Of a DNA stretch of 47,618 nucleotides, positions 18,435 through 27,665 are shown piece by piece. The translations under genes and the position numbers were made by a program. Numbering within the stretch: position 1 is the first letter of the stretch; every line of letters starts with the position of its first letter. The stretch is from an uncultured bacterium (GTDB lineage Bacteria > Bipolaricaulota > Bipolaricaulia > UBA7950 > UBA9294). The DNA is taken from positions 1 through 47,618 of the forward strand of contig CAJVYM010000005.1 in the NCBI GenBank assembly GCA_913009415.1, written 5' to 3'. The notes beneath the pieces are model-generated. The model was not told where the DNA came from, did not search any database, and was given only the letters and a program-made list of their open reading frames with translations.

Positions 18435-19658
18435 ATGAGGCTCCTAAACGACATTTGTGAACTGCGAAGAGAAACTTGTTCGCCGCACGATAGCAATAGC
18501 GGAATCTATGTCGGTTTGGAGCACATCGATCCCGGGCAGTTCTTTCTCTCTCGTCACGGTTCTCCCACCCAGGTCCGAAGCACGAAGAGTCGCTTCTACG
18601 CTGGCGATGTGCTCTATGGTAAACTACGTCCCTATCTAGATAAGGCTGTCGTTGCAGAAACAGGGGGAATCTGCTCTACCGATATCCTGGTGCTTGAGCC
18701 CATTGAAGTACCCTCGTGGTTCCTTTGCGGTATTATTCATAGCGACGCCTTTATCGAACACGCCAAGCAGACGACCTACGGCGTCAATCATCCAAGAACT
18801 TCGTGGTCCGGAATCAAAGAGTTCGAAACGATGACATTTGCTCTCCTCGAGCAAAAGAAGATCGCGGCGGTGTTGTTGAAGATCCAGCGGGCGATTGAGA
18901 TGCAGGAGAAGATCATCCAGTCGCTCCGCGACCTCAAGAAGTCTACCATGCAGTACCTCTTCACCCACGGCCTTCGCGGCGAGAAAACCAAGATGACCAA
19001 AATCGGCGAGATCCCAGAGAGTTGGAATGTGGTACAGCTAGGTTCGATAGTAGGGATCAAGCACGGGTATGCCTTCAAGAGCCAGCACTTCACCTCAGAT
19101 GGCGAGTACATTCTCCTCACCCCTGGGAGTTTCTTCGAGGAAGGAGGCTTCCGCGACGAACCGGAGAAGCGAAAGTACTATAGTGGTGTGATTCCCGAGG
19201 GATTCGTATTGGAGGAGGGAGATCTCCTTGTGGCAATGACAGAACAGAAGAGAGGACTTCTGGGGAGCTCGTTGATTGTTCCAGAGTCAGGAAAGTACCT
19301 GCACAATCAACGGCTTGGGCTTGTACAAACGCGGGTGCAATCCAAGCTTTCAACAGGTTTCTTGTCTCATCTCTTCAACACCTCACGTATACGACAGAGA
19401 ATAGAGTTCTCTGCTACAGGCATGAAGGTCCGACATACGGCTCCCAGTCGCATCCTTGAACTCAGCATTCCTTTGCCAGCACTTGAGGAACAGAGCGATA
19501 TTGCATCAGCGATCGACGCCCTGAACTCGAAACTGTTGGCTCATGAATCCAAGAAGGCCGTCCTTCAAGACCTCTTCAAGACGACGTTGAACAAGCTAAT
19601 GACTGGCGAGATTCGGGTCAGTGATCTCGATATTGATGTGCGCGAGGTAGAGGTATGA
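18435..19658 (+). CDS. hsdS: Type I restriction-modification specificity subunit
   Basis: Two TRD halves separated by EQKKIAAVLLKIQRAIEMQEKIIQSLRDLKKSTMQYLFTHGL; second conserved helix LLAHESKKAVLQDLFKTTLNKLMTGEI. Confidence 0.92.
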   Translation: MRLLNDICELRRETCSPHDSNSGIYVGLEHIDPGQFFLSRHGSPTQVRSTKSRFYAGDVLYGKLRPYLDKAVVAETGGICSTDILVLEPIEVPSWFLCGIIHSDAFIEHAKQTTYGVNHPRTSWSGIKEFETMTFALLEQKKIAAVLLKIQRAIEMQEKIIQSLRDLKKSTMQYLFTHGLRGEKTKMTKIGEIPESWNVVQLGSIVGIKHGYAFKSQHFTSDGEYILLTPGSFFEEGGFRDEPEKRKYYSGVIPEGFVLEEGDLLVAMTEQKRGLLGSSLIVPESGKYLHNQRLGLVQTRVQSKLSTGFLSHLFNTSRIRQRIEFSATGMKVRHTAPSRILELSIPLPALEEQSDIASAIDALNSKLLAHESKKAVLQDLFKTTLNKLMTGEIRVSDLDIDVREVEV

Positions 19659-19694
19659 ACTGCATAAGGTCCAACGATACTCGGAGGGATTGCA

Positions 19695-19901
19695 ATGATG
19701 ACTGATGAGGAGGCTCGGATAGCGGCGGCAACCAAGCTTGAATGGATTGCCAGACTGGCAACAGAGACACACCAAAACCTGCCGGGTACGGCGAAAGGAA
19801 TGCACACTTTGCTTATACGGGTTGTACTCGATGTGCGGGATGCGTATGAGATGTTGAGGATAGGAAGCGCTGCTGAATGGGAGGTCCCCAATCATGATTA
19901 A
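19695..19901 (+). CDS. Small hypothetical protein (68 aa)
   Basis: Short ORF whose 3' end overlaps the AAA ATPase start by 8 nt. Confidence 0.55.
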   Translation: MMTDEEARIAAATKLEWIARLATETHQNLPGTAKGMHTLLIRVVLDVRDAYEMLRIGSAAEWEVPNHD

Positions 19902-21222
19902 ACGAGTTCGTATCCAGGGCTACAAGTCGCTGCACGACTTAGATTTGAAGCTCGGCAAGTTCTGCGTGTTGTTCGGTCCGAATGCCTCGGGGAAAAGCAA
20001 CTTCCTTGATGCGCTTCAGTTGCTGTCGGGCCTGATTAAGAGCCCGACACTGAATGATGCCTTTAAGCCCCCGTACCGCGGCGCTCCACTGGAGTCCTTT
20101 GCCTTTCCGGAAGGAGGAATGAAGGCGCTGCTGCAACAAGAGTCTGCCACAGTTCGTTTCGAGGTCGATGTTGAACTCTCCGACTCCACGATTATCAGCG
20201 TAGATCGGCTGATCCGCGAGATGCGCAAAACACGTTTGGTAAAGGAGACCGCCCAACCATACGGGGATCAGCCAAAGTCGCAGTACGTGAGAGAACGCTC
20301 CTTGCGCTACACCCTGGAAGTTGAAATCCTACCCAAGTCTGGCATTCTCCGCGTTCGAGACGAGCGGCTTTGTGCCCTCAATGGTTCAGGTGTACCAAAG
20401 GTCAGCAGGAATCCTTTCCTGGAAAAGGTAGGGCAAAAACTCCATCTGAGGATGGAGAAACAGTCCCACCCCACTTATCATGACGTAAATCTTGATCACA
20501 GCGTGTTATCGCTTTCACTGTATCCTCCTCATTACCCGCATGTCACTGCCTTCAAAAAGGAGTTGTCAAACTGGTCGTTCTTCTACTTCGAGCCACGAGA
20601 CCGGATGCGTCGATCTAGTCCCATCAAGGAAGTGCGTCATATCGGACTCATGGGTGAGGACCTCGCTGCCTTTCTCAACACACTTCGGGCTGTATCTCCA
20701 AGGCAACTGCAAGGGATTGAGAAGACCCTGCACGCGATCATTCCCTCAGTATCGGGAATTGAGGTAGAGCCAAACGACCTAGGAGAAGTGGAGCTTCGTA
20801 TTGTGGAGGGGAACACCAGTATCCCTGCAAGCGTCGTTTCAGAAGGAACTCTCCGTATCCTAGGCTTGCTGGCACTGAATGCTTCGACGGAACCTGCAAC
20901 ACTCGTCGGCTTTGAGGAACCTGAGAACGGTGTGCACCCTCGTCGAATCCGATTGATCGCAGAACTACTTAAGAGCCGCTCAGAACAGGCGGACACCCAA
21001 TTGATCGTGACGACACATTCACCAATTCTTCCGGACATGCTGTCCGATGAGGACCTGTATGTGTGCCGCAAGGCAGGTGGCAATACCGAGATCCAGCCTT
21101 TCTCTACCTGGGGAGAGCTAGCAAGAGACTCCACAATCCAGAAGGCTCTTGACGAAGAGCAACCATCGGGCGTGTCCATCCCTGTGTCGCAACGCATCCT
21201 ACGGGGAGATTTCGATGCGTAA
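19894..21222 (+). CDS. AAA family ATPase (AAA_15/AAA_21, SMC/RecF/OLD-like)
   Basis: IKRVRIQGYKSLHDLDLKLGKFCVLFGPNASGKSNFLDALQLL Walker A; LVGFEEPENGVHPRRIRLIAELL Walker B; VTTHSPILPDML H-loop. Confidence 0.92.
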   Translation: MIKRVRIQGYKSLHDLDLKLGKFCVLFGPNASGKSNFLDALQLLSGLIKSPTLNDAFKPPYRGAPLESFAFPEGGMKALLQQESATVRFEVDVELSDSTIISVDRLIREMRKTRLVKETAQPYGDQPKSQYVRERSLRYTLEVEILPKSGILRVRDERLCALNGSGVPKVSRNPFLEKVGQKLHLRMEKQSHPTYHDVNLDHSVLSLSLYPPHYPHVTAFKKELSNWSFFYFEPRDRMRRSSPIKEVRHIGLMGEDLAAFLNTLRAVSPRQLQGIEKTLHAIIPSVSGIEVEPNDLGEVELRIVEGNTSIPASVVSEGTLRILGLLALNASTEPATLVGFEEPENGVHPRRIRLIAELLKSRSEQADTQLIVTTHSPILPDMLSDEDLYVCRKAGGNTEIQPFSTWGELARDSTIQKALDEEQPSGVSIPVSQRILRGDFDA

Positions 21223-21814
21223 AACCATCATCTTTGGCGAGGACTATGGTCACGAAGTGGTCGCGAAGACCCTTTTGCTACGGATGGCCGAAGCGGAAGA
21301 TATCAGCATCGAAACAAGCGTTCGTAGTTGTCGCGGTGGCTACGGGAGAATGATGAACGAGTTACGTGAGTTCGCTGAGGAACTCAAGACTGGGAGACAC
21401 CAATTGCCCGATCTGCTGCTTGTCGCAACCGATGCAGACTGCAAAGGGATCACAGCGCGAACGCAGGAAGTGATGAGTTGCGTTCCTGAAGAGCTACATT
21501 GCTTCACATCTTGCATGATTCCTGATCCGCATGTTGAGCGATGGCTTCTCCTCGATTCACGAGCATTCAAATCCGTTCTCGGTTGTGGCTGTCAAGCACC
21601 TGATGCCAAATGCGAGCGACACCGCTACAAGAAGCTTCTCCGCGAAGCTGTTACTAACGCTGGAGTGACCCCTCAACTTGGCGGCCTCGAGTATGCAGAG
21701 GATCTTGTTCGGACCATGGACATGGATAAGGTAGCACAGTTAGATACATCGTTCAGGAAATCTGTCAGCGGGATTCGGAGCTTCCTGATGAAGTGGAGCA
21801 TGGAGGAGCGATGA
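21215..21814 (+). CDS. TOPRIM-like / DUF4276-like partner of the AAA ATPase
   Basis: IIFGEDYGHEVVAKTLLLRMAEAE ... RSCRGGYGRMMNEL ... DLLLVATDADCKG; overlaps the ATPase gene by 8 nt. Confidence 0.6.
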   Translation: MRKTIIFGEDYGHEVVAKTLLLRMAEAEDISIETSVRSCRGGYGRMMNELREFAEELKTGRHQLPDLLLVATDADCKGITARTQEVMSCVPEELHCFTSCMIPDPHVERWLLLDSRAFKSVLGCGCQAPDAKCERHRYKKLLREAVTNAGVTPQLGGLEYAEDLVRTMDMDKVAQLDTSFRKSVSGIRSFLMKWSMEER

Positions 21815-21945
21815 GTGCCTTTGGTTCCGGACAAGATACCCAGCCCCTCATCCGCCACACGGAGAAGGTCGGATGGGCGTACGTCCCGATAACAAACGCA
21901 TTGTCGCTCCAGAAAAGCGAGGGGAACCGTAGGCAGGAAGTATGA
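21811..21945 (+). pseudogene. 44-aa mini-ORF homologous to the HsdR N-terminus
   Basis: MSAFGSGQDTQPLIRHTEKVGWAYVPITNALSLQKSEGNRRQEV* aligns with MTKLGTESDTVQNPLIRYAGEVGWTYVPTSEALSLRKGVG of hsdR at 23808. Confidence 0.75.
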
Positions 21946-23735
21946 CGAGAGAAAAACAGACCAGCGATAGACTGCGGAGAGTTGTAACGCGCAAAGCCCT
22001 GCAAGTGTTGGCCGGAGGACGATACTTTGACCGGGGTGAAGTCTACTTCCTCGAAGGCCGCGTTAGGTCGTTGCAGGAGCGCAAAGGTGTCGTGCAGGCA
22101 ACAGTGAACGGTACGCGTCCGTACAAGGTGCGGATCTGGGCGGAGAAGGGAGAGCTTGTAGGCACGTGTGACTGCCCTTTGGGGCGAGGAGGGAGCTTCT
22201 GTAAGCACATTGTGGCTACCGGTCTGGCGTGGATTGACAGTCAAGCGAGGCAGACGCGCTTGCCAGACCTCGAGAAAGGAACAAAGGCCCATTCGCCTCA
22301 ACCCGACATCACATCCTCAGACATCGAGGAATGGTTACAGCAAAAGTCTTCAAAGGACCTAGTTGCAATCATCATGGACCATGCGGATGAAAACGCTGAG
22401 TTCTATGATTCCTTGAAGATGCGGGTAGCGACCGGAGCAGAGACGGTGAATACTGTTGCTTTGCGAGCGGTCATTCGTGATACCATTGATATCGATGGCT
22501 TTATTCCCTACAGCGAGACGTATACATACTCTCGCGGTGTGGATCGAATTGCCCGGCAACTCCGGGAACTGCTGAACAGCGGGGAACAGACGCCAGCCCT
22601 CACATTAACGGAATACGCTATTGAGCTTGTGGAGAAGCAACTTGAACAGATAGACGACTCCGACGGTTCGCTGGGTATGGTCATCGAAGATCTGATGGCT
22701 TTGCATCTGGATGCGTGTCGTGCCGCTAAACCCGATCCGAAATCACTGGCCGAGAAGTTGTTCGACAACGAGATCAATGATCCGTGGGGTTTTTGGAACG
22801 ATTCCTACGAACGGTACGCTGCTATTCTGAAAAAAGAGGGCAAGAAAGCGTTCCGTCAATTAGCAGAGGAGGCGTGGGAACAACTGCCTCACCTCAAGCC
22901 AGGAGAGAAGGATCCAGACTCCTATGGGCGACGATGGACCCTCACGAAGATGGTGAAGGGCTTTGCCGAGAAAGATGGCGACTTCGAGCGCGTCGTGGAG
23001 GTGATGTCCAGCGATCTGTCGGACTCGCATGACTTTCTCGCTATTGCGGAGCGGTGTCGCGAAGCGAAGAAGTACGCACTGGCGCGTGAATGGGCTGAGA
23101 AGGGCCTCGAAGCGTTCTCGGATCAACCGGATTCCCGGCTACGCAAGTTCCTTGCCGAGGAGTATGTCCGTGCAAAGCGACAGGACAAGGCTGTAACGCT
23201 TCTCTGGGAGAATTTCGTAGATCGCTCTATCCTCACCACGTATCAGGACTTGTTGAAGTACGCCGAGAAGGCTAACCAAAAGAGCCCTTGGCGAGAGAAG
23301 GCGTTGAAGTGGATTCGAGACGACCTTGCACGGAGAAGGAAAGAAGCGAAAAGGAGCCAATCCCGTTGGTCTTGGGGGCTAGTCGACCATTCGTTGTTGG
23401 TTGAAATCTTTCTATGGGAGGAGAAGTTGGCTGATGCGTGGAAGGAGGCGCAGACCGGCGGATGCTCCGATTCACTGTGGCTCAGGCTGGCAAAGGAGCG
23501 GGAGGCCGAGTACCCCGCTGATGCAGTCCCCATCTATCAGCGTCTTGTAGAGCAGGAGATCCAGAAGAAAAACAACCAATCTTATCAGGAAGCCGTCGAC
23601 ATGATTGGTCATATTCGAAAGTTGCTGTTCAAAATGGGAAAGGAAAATGAGTTTAGGCAATACCTTGCAGAAATAAAGAAACAGCATAAGCGGAAACGAA
23701 ACTTCATCGGATACCTAGCAAGGAAGGAATGGTGA
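21942..23735 (+). CDS. SWIM zinc-finger domain protein (597 aa)
   Basis: GTCDCPLGRGGSFCKHIVATGLAWI (CxC...CxH SWIM motif) followed by a long helical, repeat-like C-terminal region. Confidence 0.85.
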   Translation: MTREKQTSDRLRRVVTRKALQVLAGGRYFDRGEVYFLEGRVRSLQERKGVVQATVNGTRPYKVRIWAEKGELVGTCDCPLGRGGSFCKHIVATGLAWIDSQARQTRLPDLEKGTKAHSPQPDITSSDIEEWLQQKSSKDLVAIIMDHADENAEFYDSLKMRVATGAETVNTVALRAVIRDTIDIDGFIPYSETYTYSRGVDRIARQLRELLNSGEQTPALTLTEYAIELVEKQLEQIDDSDGSLGMVIEDLMALHLDACRAAKPDPKSLAEKLFDNEINDPWGFWNDSYERYAAILKKEGKKAFRQLAEEAWEQLPHLKPGEKDPDSYGRRWTLTKMVKGFAEKDGDFERVVEVMSSDLSDSHDFLAIAERCREAKKYALAREWAEKGLEAFSDQPDSRLRKFLAEEYVRAKRQDKAVTLLWENFVDRSILTTYQDLLKYAEKANQKSPWREKALKWIRDDLARRRKEAKRSQSRWSWGLVDHSLLVEIFLWEEKLADAWKEAQTGGCSDSLWLRLAKEREAEYPADAVPIYQRLVEQEIQKKNNQSYQEAVDMIGHIRKLLFKMGKENEFRQYLAEIKKQHKRKRNFIGYLARKEW

Positions 23736-23807
23736 CGCTGCAGATGATTGCTAGACATTCGAGTGTTTGTGGTGCCTCTTCATGTCTTCCGAGGTGAGAC
23801 AGAACAA

Positions 23808-26720
23808 ATGACCAAGCTCGGAACAGAAAGCGATACCGTGCAGAATCCCCTCATCCGCTACGCGGGCGAGGTTGGCTGGACGTACGTCCCTACGTCGGAA
23901 GCTCTTTCGTTGCGGAAAGGCGTGGGAGGAATGCTGTTCAGCCGTGTACTGGAAGAGAAGCTCATCGAACTGAATCCCGGGCTCATAACGATGGACAACG
24001 CTGGTGATGTGATCCGCGCAATCGAGTCCGTTCCCAACACGATTGAGGGGAATAAGGAAGTCCTTGCATGGCTCCGTGAAGAGCAGAGCATCTATGACCA
24101 AGACGAAAAACGGGAGAGCAACGTTAGTGTCATCGATTTTGCTCATCCCGAGCGAAACGTTTTCCAAGTAACTGATGAATGGAACTACACCAACGGCCAG
24201 GAGACCAATCGCGCGGATGTGATGTTCCTGATCAACGGGATTCCGGTCGCGATCGTAGAAACCAAGAGTGCGCAGAAGTCAAAGGGAATCGAAAAGGGGA
24301 TGACCCAGATCCGGGAGTACCACCACGAGACGCCGGAGATGCTGACCGCTCCGCAGGTATTCGACGTTACCAACCTCCTTGATTTCTACTATGGCGCAAC
24401 ATGGAACCTGGATCGGAAGAATCTGTTCAATTGGCGAGATGAGGAATCCGGGAATTACGAGAGTAAGGTCAAACACTTCTTCGGCCGCCAGAGATTCTTG
24501 ACCATGCTCAAAGAATGGGTCCTCTTCTTCTACAAGGATGATGAACTGCAGAAGACGATTCTGCGTCAGCATCAGACCCGAGCAGTAGAGAAGATCCTCA
24601 ATCGATGCGCAGACAAGGAGAAAATAACCGGCCTGATTTGGCATACTCAAGGATCTGGCAAGACGTTCACCATGATCACGGCAGCCCGGCTGATCCTTCA
24701 GGACAAGGAAACGTTCGGCAAATCGACCGTTATCCTCATGATCGACCGGAATGAATTGGAGGGGCAGCTTGCAGGCTGGGTTGAGCGATTGCTCGGCGAA
24801 ATGCGCTCGCACGATATCAAGATTGAGCAGGCCACTAGCAAGAGGCATCTGCGCGAACTCCTTGCCTCCGATTTTCGCGGGTTGATTGTCTCGATGATTC
24901 ACAAGTTCGATGGCATCTTAAATAGCATCAACACTCGTGAGAACATCTTCGTCCTAATTGACGAAGCACACAGAACAACAGGTGGCGATCTCGGCAACTA
25001 CCTCGTTGGCGCCCTCCCGAACGCCACGCTGATCGGTTTCACCGGCACACCGATCGATAAGACGGCATACGGCAAGGGAACGTTCAAGATCTTCGGCAAG
25101 GAGGATGAGCAAGGGTATCTCGACAAGTATCCCATTGTGGAGTCAATCGAAGATGGTACGACTGTCCCACTAAAATACGTCCTCGCCCCAAATGAGATCA
25201 GGGTTCCACGCCGACAGCTCGAAGAGGAATTCCTGAATCTGGCGGAGGCCGAGGGGATTAGCGACGTAGACGAGTTGAATGTGATCTTAGACCACGCGAT
25301 GCGCCTGAAGACGTTTCTCAAGTCGCGGGATCGAGTTGAGAGGGTTGCGGCATTCGTAGCGAAACACTTCCAAGAGAATATTGAACCACTCGGATATAAG
25401 GCATTTCTGGTGGCGGTGGACCGTGAGGCGTGCGCGATGTACAAGGAGGCGTTGGACAAGGTTCTCCCTCCTGAATACTCCCTTCCGATCTACACATCCG
25501 CGCAGCACGACAGCGAGAAGTACCCCCTCGTGTATCGTCATCAGGTGAGCCCGGATGCGGAGAAGAAGGCGCGTAAGCTGTTCCCAAAGCCGGATACGTT
25601 GCCAAAGATCTTCATTGTCACCGATAAGCTTCTCACCGGCTTCGATGCGTCCATTCTCTACTGCATGTACCTGGACAAACCGATGCGGGATCATGTGCTC
25701 CTCCAGGCCATCGCGCGGGTCAATCGTCCCTATGAATGGGGCGAAGAGAGCCGCAAGCCTTGCGGGCTTGTAGTCGATTTCATTGGCATCTTTGAAAAGC
25801 TTGAGAAAGCGCTGGCGTTTGATTCGGATGTTGTCAGTGGCGTCATCGAGGATCTCGATCTTCTGCTGGATAAGTTTAAGGAGATGATGAACGGCCCGGC
25901 GGAGGAATACATCGTCATGGGCAGAGAATTGCTTGATGATAGAGGGATTGAAAAGGCTATCGATGTGTTCACCGACCAAGACAAGCGGGAGACATTCTAT
26001 CGAATCTACAAGCAGATCGAAACGCTCTACGAGATCCTCTCGCCTTCGCCTGAGCTGCGGGACTTCATAGATAACTTTGGTTCTCTCTCCATCTTGTATC
26101 GGATCATCCGAAACGCCTTCAGGAAAAGGTCTGTGCTGTACAGCGATGTGGCCCGCAAGACCGGGCAATTAGTCAGGGAGATGTCCAAGAGTTATGGTCT
26201 TGATATGACACCACCGGTGATCACGCTTGACCACAACACACTTAAGGCAATCAAAGACTCTAGCATGTCAGATAACTCGAAGGTGATTAACCTGGTAAAC
26301 AGCATTCGAAAGATCGTTAGCGAAGAAGAGGATTCAAGCCCATACCTCAAGCCGATTGGCGACCGTGCCGAAGCTATCCTCGAAGCCTTCGACACCCGCC
26401 AGATCACGGCGGAAGATTCCTTGCGGAGAATCGAACTTATGATTCGAGAGATCGTGGAAGCGCGCCGTCAGCAGTCGGAGATGGGACTCAATGCTACCAC
26501 GTTCTCCCTCTATTGGGTGCTTAAGGAAGAAGGGGTAACGGAATCGGAGAGCACTGCGATGACCATCAAAGGTATCTTTGACCGGTTTCCAAATTATGCG
26601 GAGAACGCAGCTGAACTTAGGCAGCTCAAGGCAGATCTTTACAAGATGCTGCTCCCGCTGGTGGGAAAGGATCGCATGGTCCCACTGGCTGACGCGATGC
26701 TCCGTGTTGTGAGAAGGTGA
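23808..26720 (+). CDS. hsdR: Type I restriction-modification endonuclease/translocase subunit
   Basis: VAIVETKSAQK nuclease motif; TGLIWHTQGSGKTFTMI Walker A; LIDEAHRTTGGDLG; GFTGTPID; QAIARVNRPY. Start at MTKLG inside the longer ORF from 23748. Confidence 0.94.
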   Translation: MTKLGTESDTVQNPLIRYAGEVGWTYVPTSEALSLRKGVGGMLFSRVLEEKLIELNPGLITMDNAGDVIRAIESVPNTIEGNKEVLAWLREEQSIYDQDEKRESNVSVIDFAHPERNVFQVTDEWNYTNGQETNRADVMFLINGIPVAIVETKSAQKSKGIEKGMTQIREYHHETPEMLTAPQVFDVTNLLDFYYGATWNLDRKNLFNWRDEESGNYESKVKHFFGRQRFLTMLKEWVLFFYKDDELQKTILRQHQTRAVEKILNRCADKEKITGLIWHTQGSGKTFTMITAARLILQDKETFGKSTVILMIDRNELEGQLAGWVERLLGEMRSHDIKIEQATSKRHLRELLASDFRGLIVSMIHKFDGILNSINTRENIFVLIDEAHRTTGGDLGNYLVGALPNATLIGFTGTPIDKTAYGKGTFKIFGKEDEQGYLDKYPIVESIEDGTTVPLKYVLAPNEIRVPRRQLEEEFLNLAEAEGISDVDELNVILDHAMRLKTFLKSRDRVERVAAFVAKHFQENIEPLGYKAFLVAVDREACAMYKEALDKVLPPEYSLPIYTSAQHDSEKYPLVYRHQVSPDAEKKARKLFPKPDTLPKIFIVTDKLLTGFDASILYCMYLDKPMRDHVLLQAIARVNRPYEWGEESRKPCGLVVDFIGIFEKLEKALAFDSDVVSGVIEDLDLLLDKFKEMMNGPAEEYIVMGRELLDDRGIEKAIDVFTDQDKRETFYRIYKQIETLYEILSPSPELRDFIDNFGSLSILYRIIRNAFRKRSVLYSDVARKTGQLVREMSKSYGLDMTPPVITLDHNTLKAIKDSSMSDNSKVINLVNSIRKIVSEEEDSSPYLKPIGDRAEAILEAFDTRQITAEDSLRRIELMIREIVEARRQQSEMGLNATTFSLYWVLKEEGVTESESTAMTIKGIFDRFPNYAENAAELRQLKADLYKMLLPLVGKDRMVPLADAMLRVVRR

Positions 26721-26769
26721 CCAGGGAGGTGCTCCCCACTAATGCTTCTGAGAGTTATGAACATTCAAG

Positions 26770-27099
26770 TTGCTCCATAACATGACTAAGCAAGACCGTG
26801 GGTTCTCTACCAAAGATGCTTTCAAGGAAGCCGTACGTAGTTGGGCGGATAGGCTCAATACCGAACCGTCTCAAATCCGGGTGCAGAGAATGAAGCACAA
26901 GTGGGCCTCGTGCTCCCCGCGAAAAACACTGACCTTCAGCGAAAATCTTCTGGCACAACCTAAGGAATTCCAGGAGTACGTGATCGTGCATGAACTACTG
27001 CATATACGGGTTCAAAACCATGGAAAACTATTCAGAAGCTTGATGTCGGTCTACTTACCTGACTGGGAAGACCGTGCTAATCGATTAAGCACTTCTTGA
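26770..27099 (+). CDS. YgjP/DUF45-type (M48-like) metallopeptidase domain protein
   Basis: MKHKWASCSPRKTLTFSENLL and VIVHELLHIRVQNHGKLFRSLM (HELxH...H). Confidence 0.85.
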   Translation: MLHNMTKQDRGFSTKDAFKEAVRSWADRLNTEPSQIRVQRMKHKWASCSPRKTLTFSENLLAQPKEFQEYVIVHELLHIRVQNHGKLFRSLMSVYLPDWEDRANRLSTS

Positions 27100-27119
27100 C
27101 CACGAGTCTAGTACAGTAA

Positions 27120-27620
27120 TCAACGGCGATTTCGACCCCGCTCAGAGATCTCTATGCCTGATTTTCGAATGCCTACAATCCGAGCTTTAGTGATGGAGAT
27201 AAGATCAGCTGTTGCCAGACGCAGCATCGTCCCGCGCGCACCGGCGTTGATCACCACCTCCGGATGTGCAGCGACGGCACGATCGAGGAAGACGGGGAGC
27301 GGTTTCTTCGCTCCGAGAGGGCTGATCCCTCCCACCTGATAGGCGGTGATCCGCTCAGCATCACGCGGGTCTGCAGGCGTGACGCGTTTGTGGTTGCTCA
27401 CTCGCGCAAGTTTCTTTTCGCTCACGCTTCCATCGCCACTCATCAGGGCAAACAGAAACGAGCCATCGTCAGCGCGAAAGACGAGGCTCTTTATCACGAT
27501 TTCAAGCGGTAGCCCGAGCGTGTGCGCGGCATACTTTGCTCCTTTTGCCTCGTGATGGTACGTCAATATCTGGTAGGGAATACCGCTCTTGTTGAGATAT
27601 TCGATCCCTCTTGTGGTCAT
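27120..27620 (-). CDS. ybaK: YbaK-type aminoacyl-tRNA deacylase
   Basis: LTYHHEAKGAKYAAHTLGLPLEIVIKSLVFRADDGSFLFALMSGDGSVSEKKLA; GGISPLG. Confidence 0.85.
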   Translation of the reverse strand: MTTRGIEYLNKSGIPYQILTYHHEAKGAKYAAHTLGLPLEIVIKSLVFRADDGSFLFALMSGDGSVSEKKLARVSNHKRVTPADPRDAERITAYQVGGISPLGAKKPLPVFLDRAVAAHPEVVINAGARGTMLRLATADLISITKARIVGIRKSGIEISERGRNRR

Positions 27621-27665
27621 AGGATTATCTTCTGCAAACCTGCCTCATTGGAAGTCAAGGCATCT

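Noticed and set aside
19894-21814. Calling the AAA/TOPRIM-like pair a PARIS system
   Set aside because: Architecture is reminiscent, but the small partner looks DUF4276-like rather than the DUF4435-type AriB; without an HMM search the name is not justified.
25287-26168. 293-aa minus-strand ORF
   Set aside because: Shadow of hsdR, which has all helicase motifs in the other strand.
15812-26720. BREX or DISARM system
   Set aside because: No PglX/PglZ/BrxC or DrmA/B-type genes; the core genes are plainly HsdM, HsdS and HsdR.
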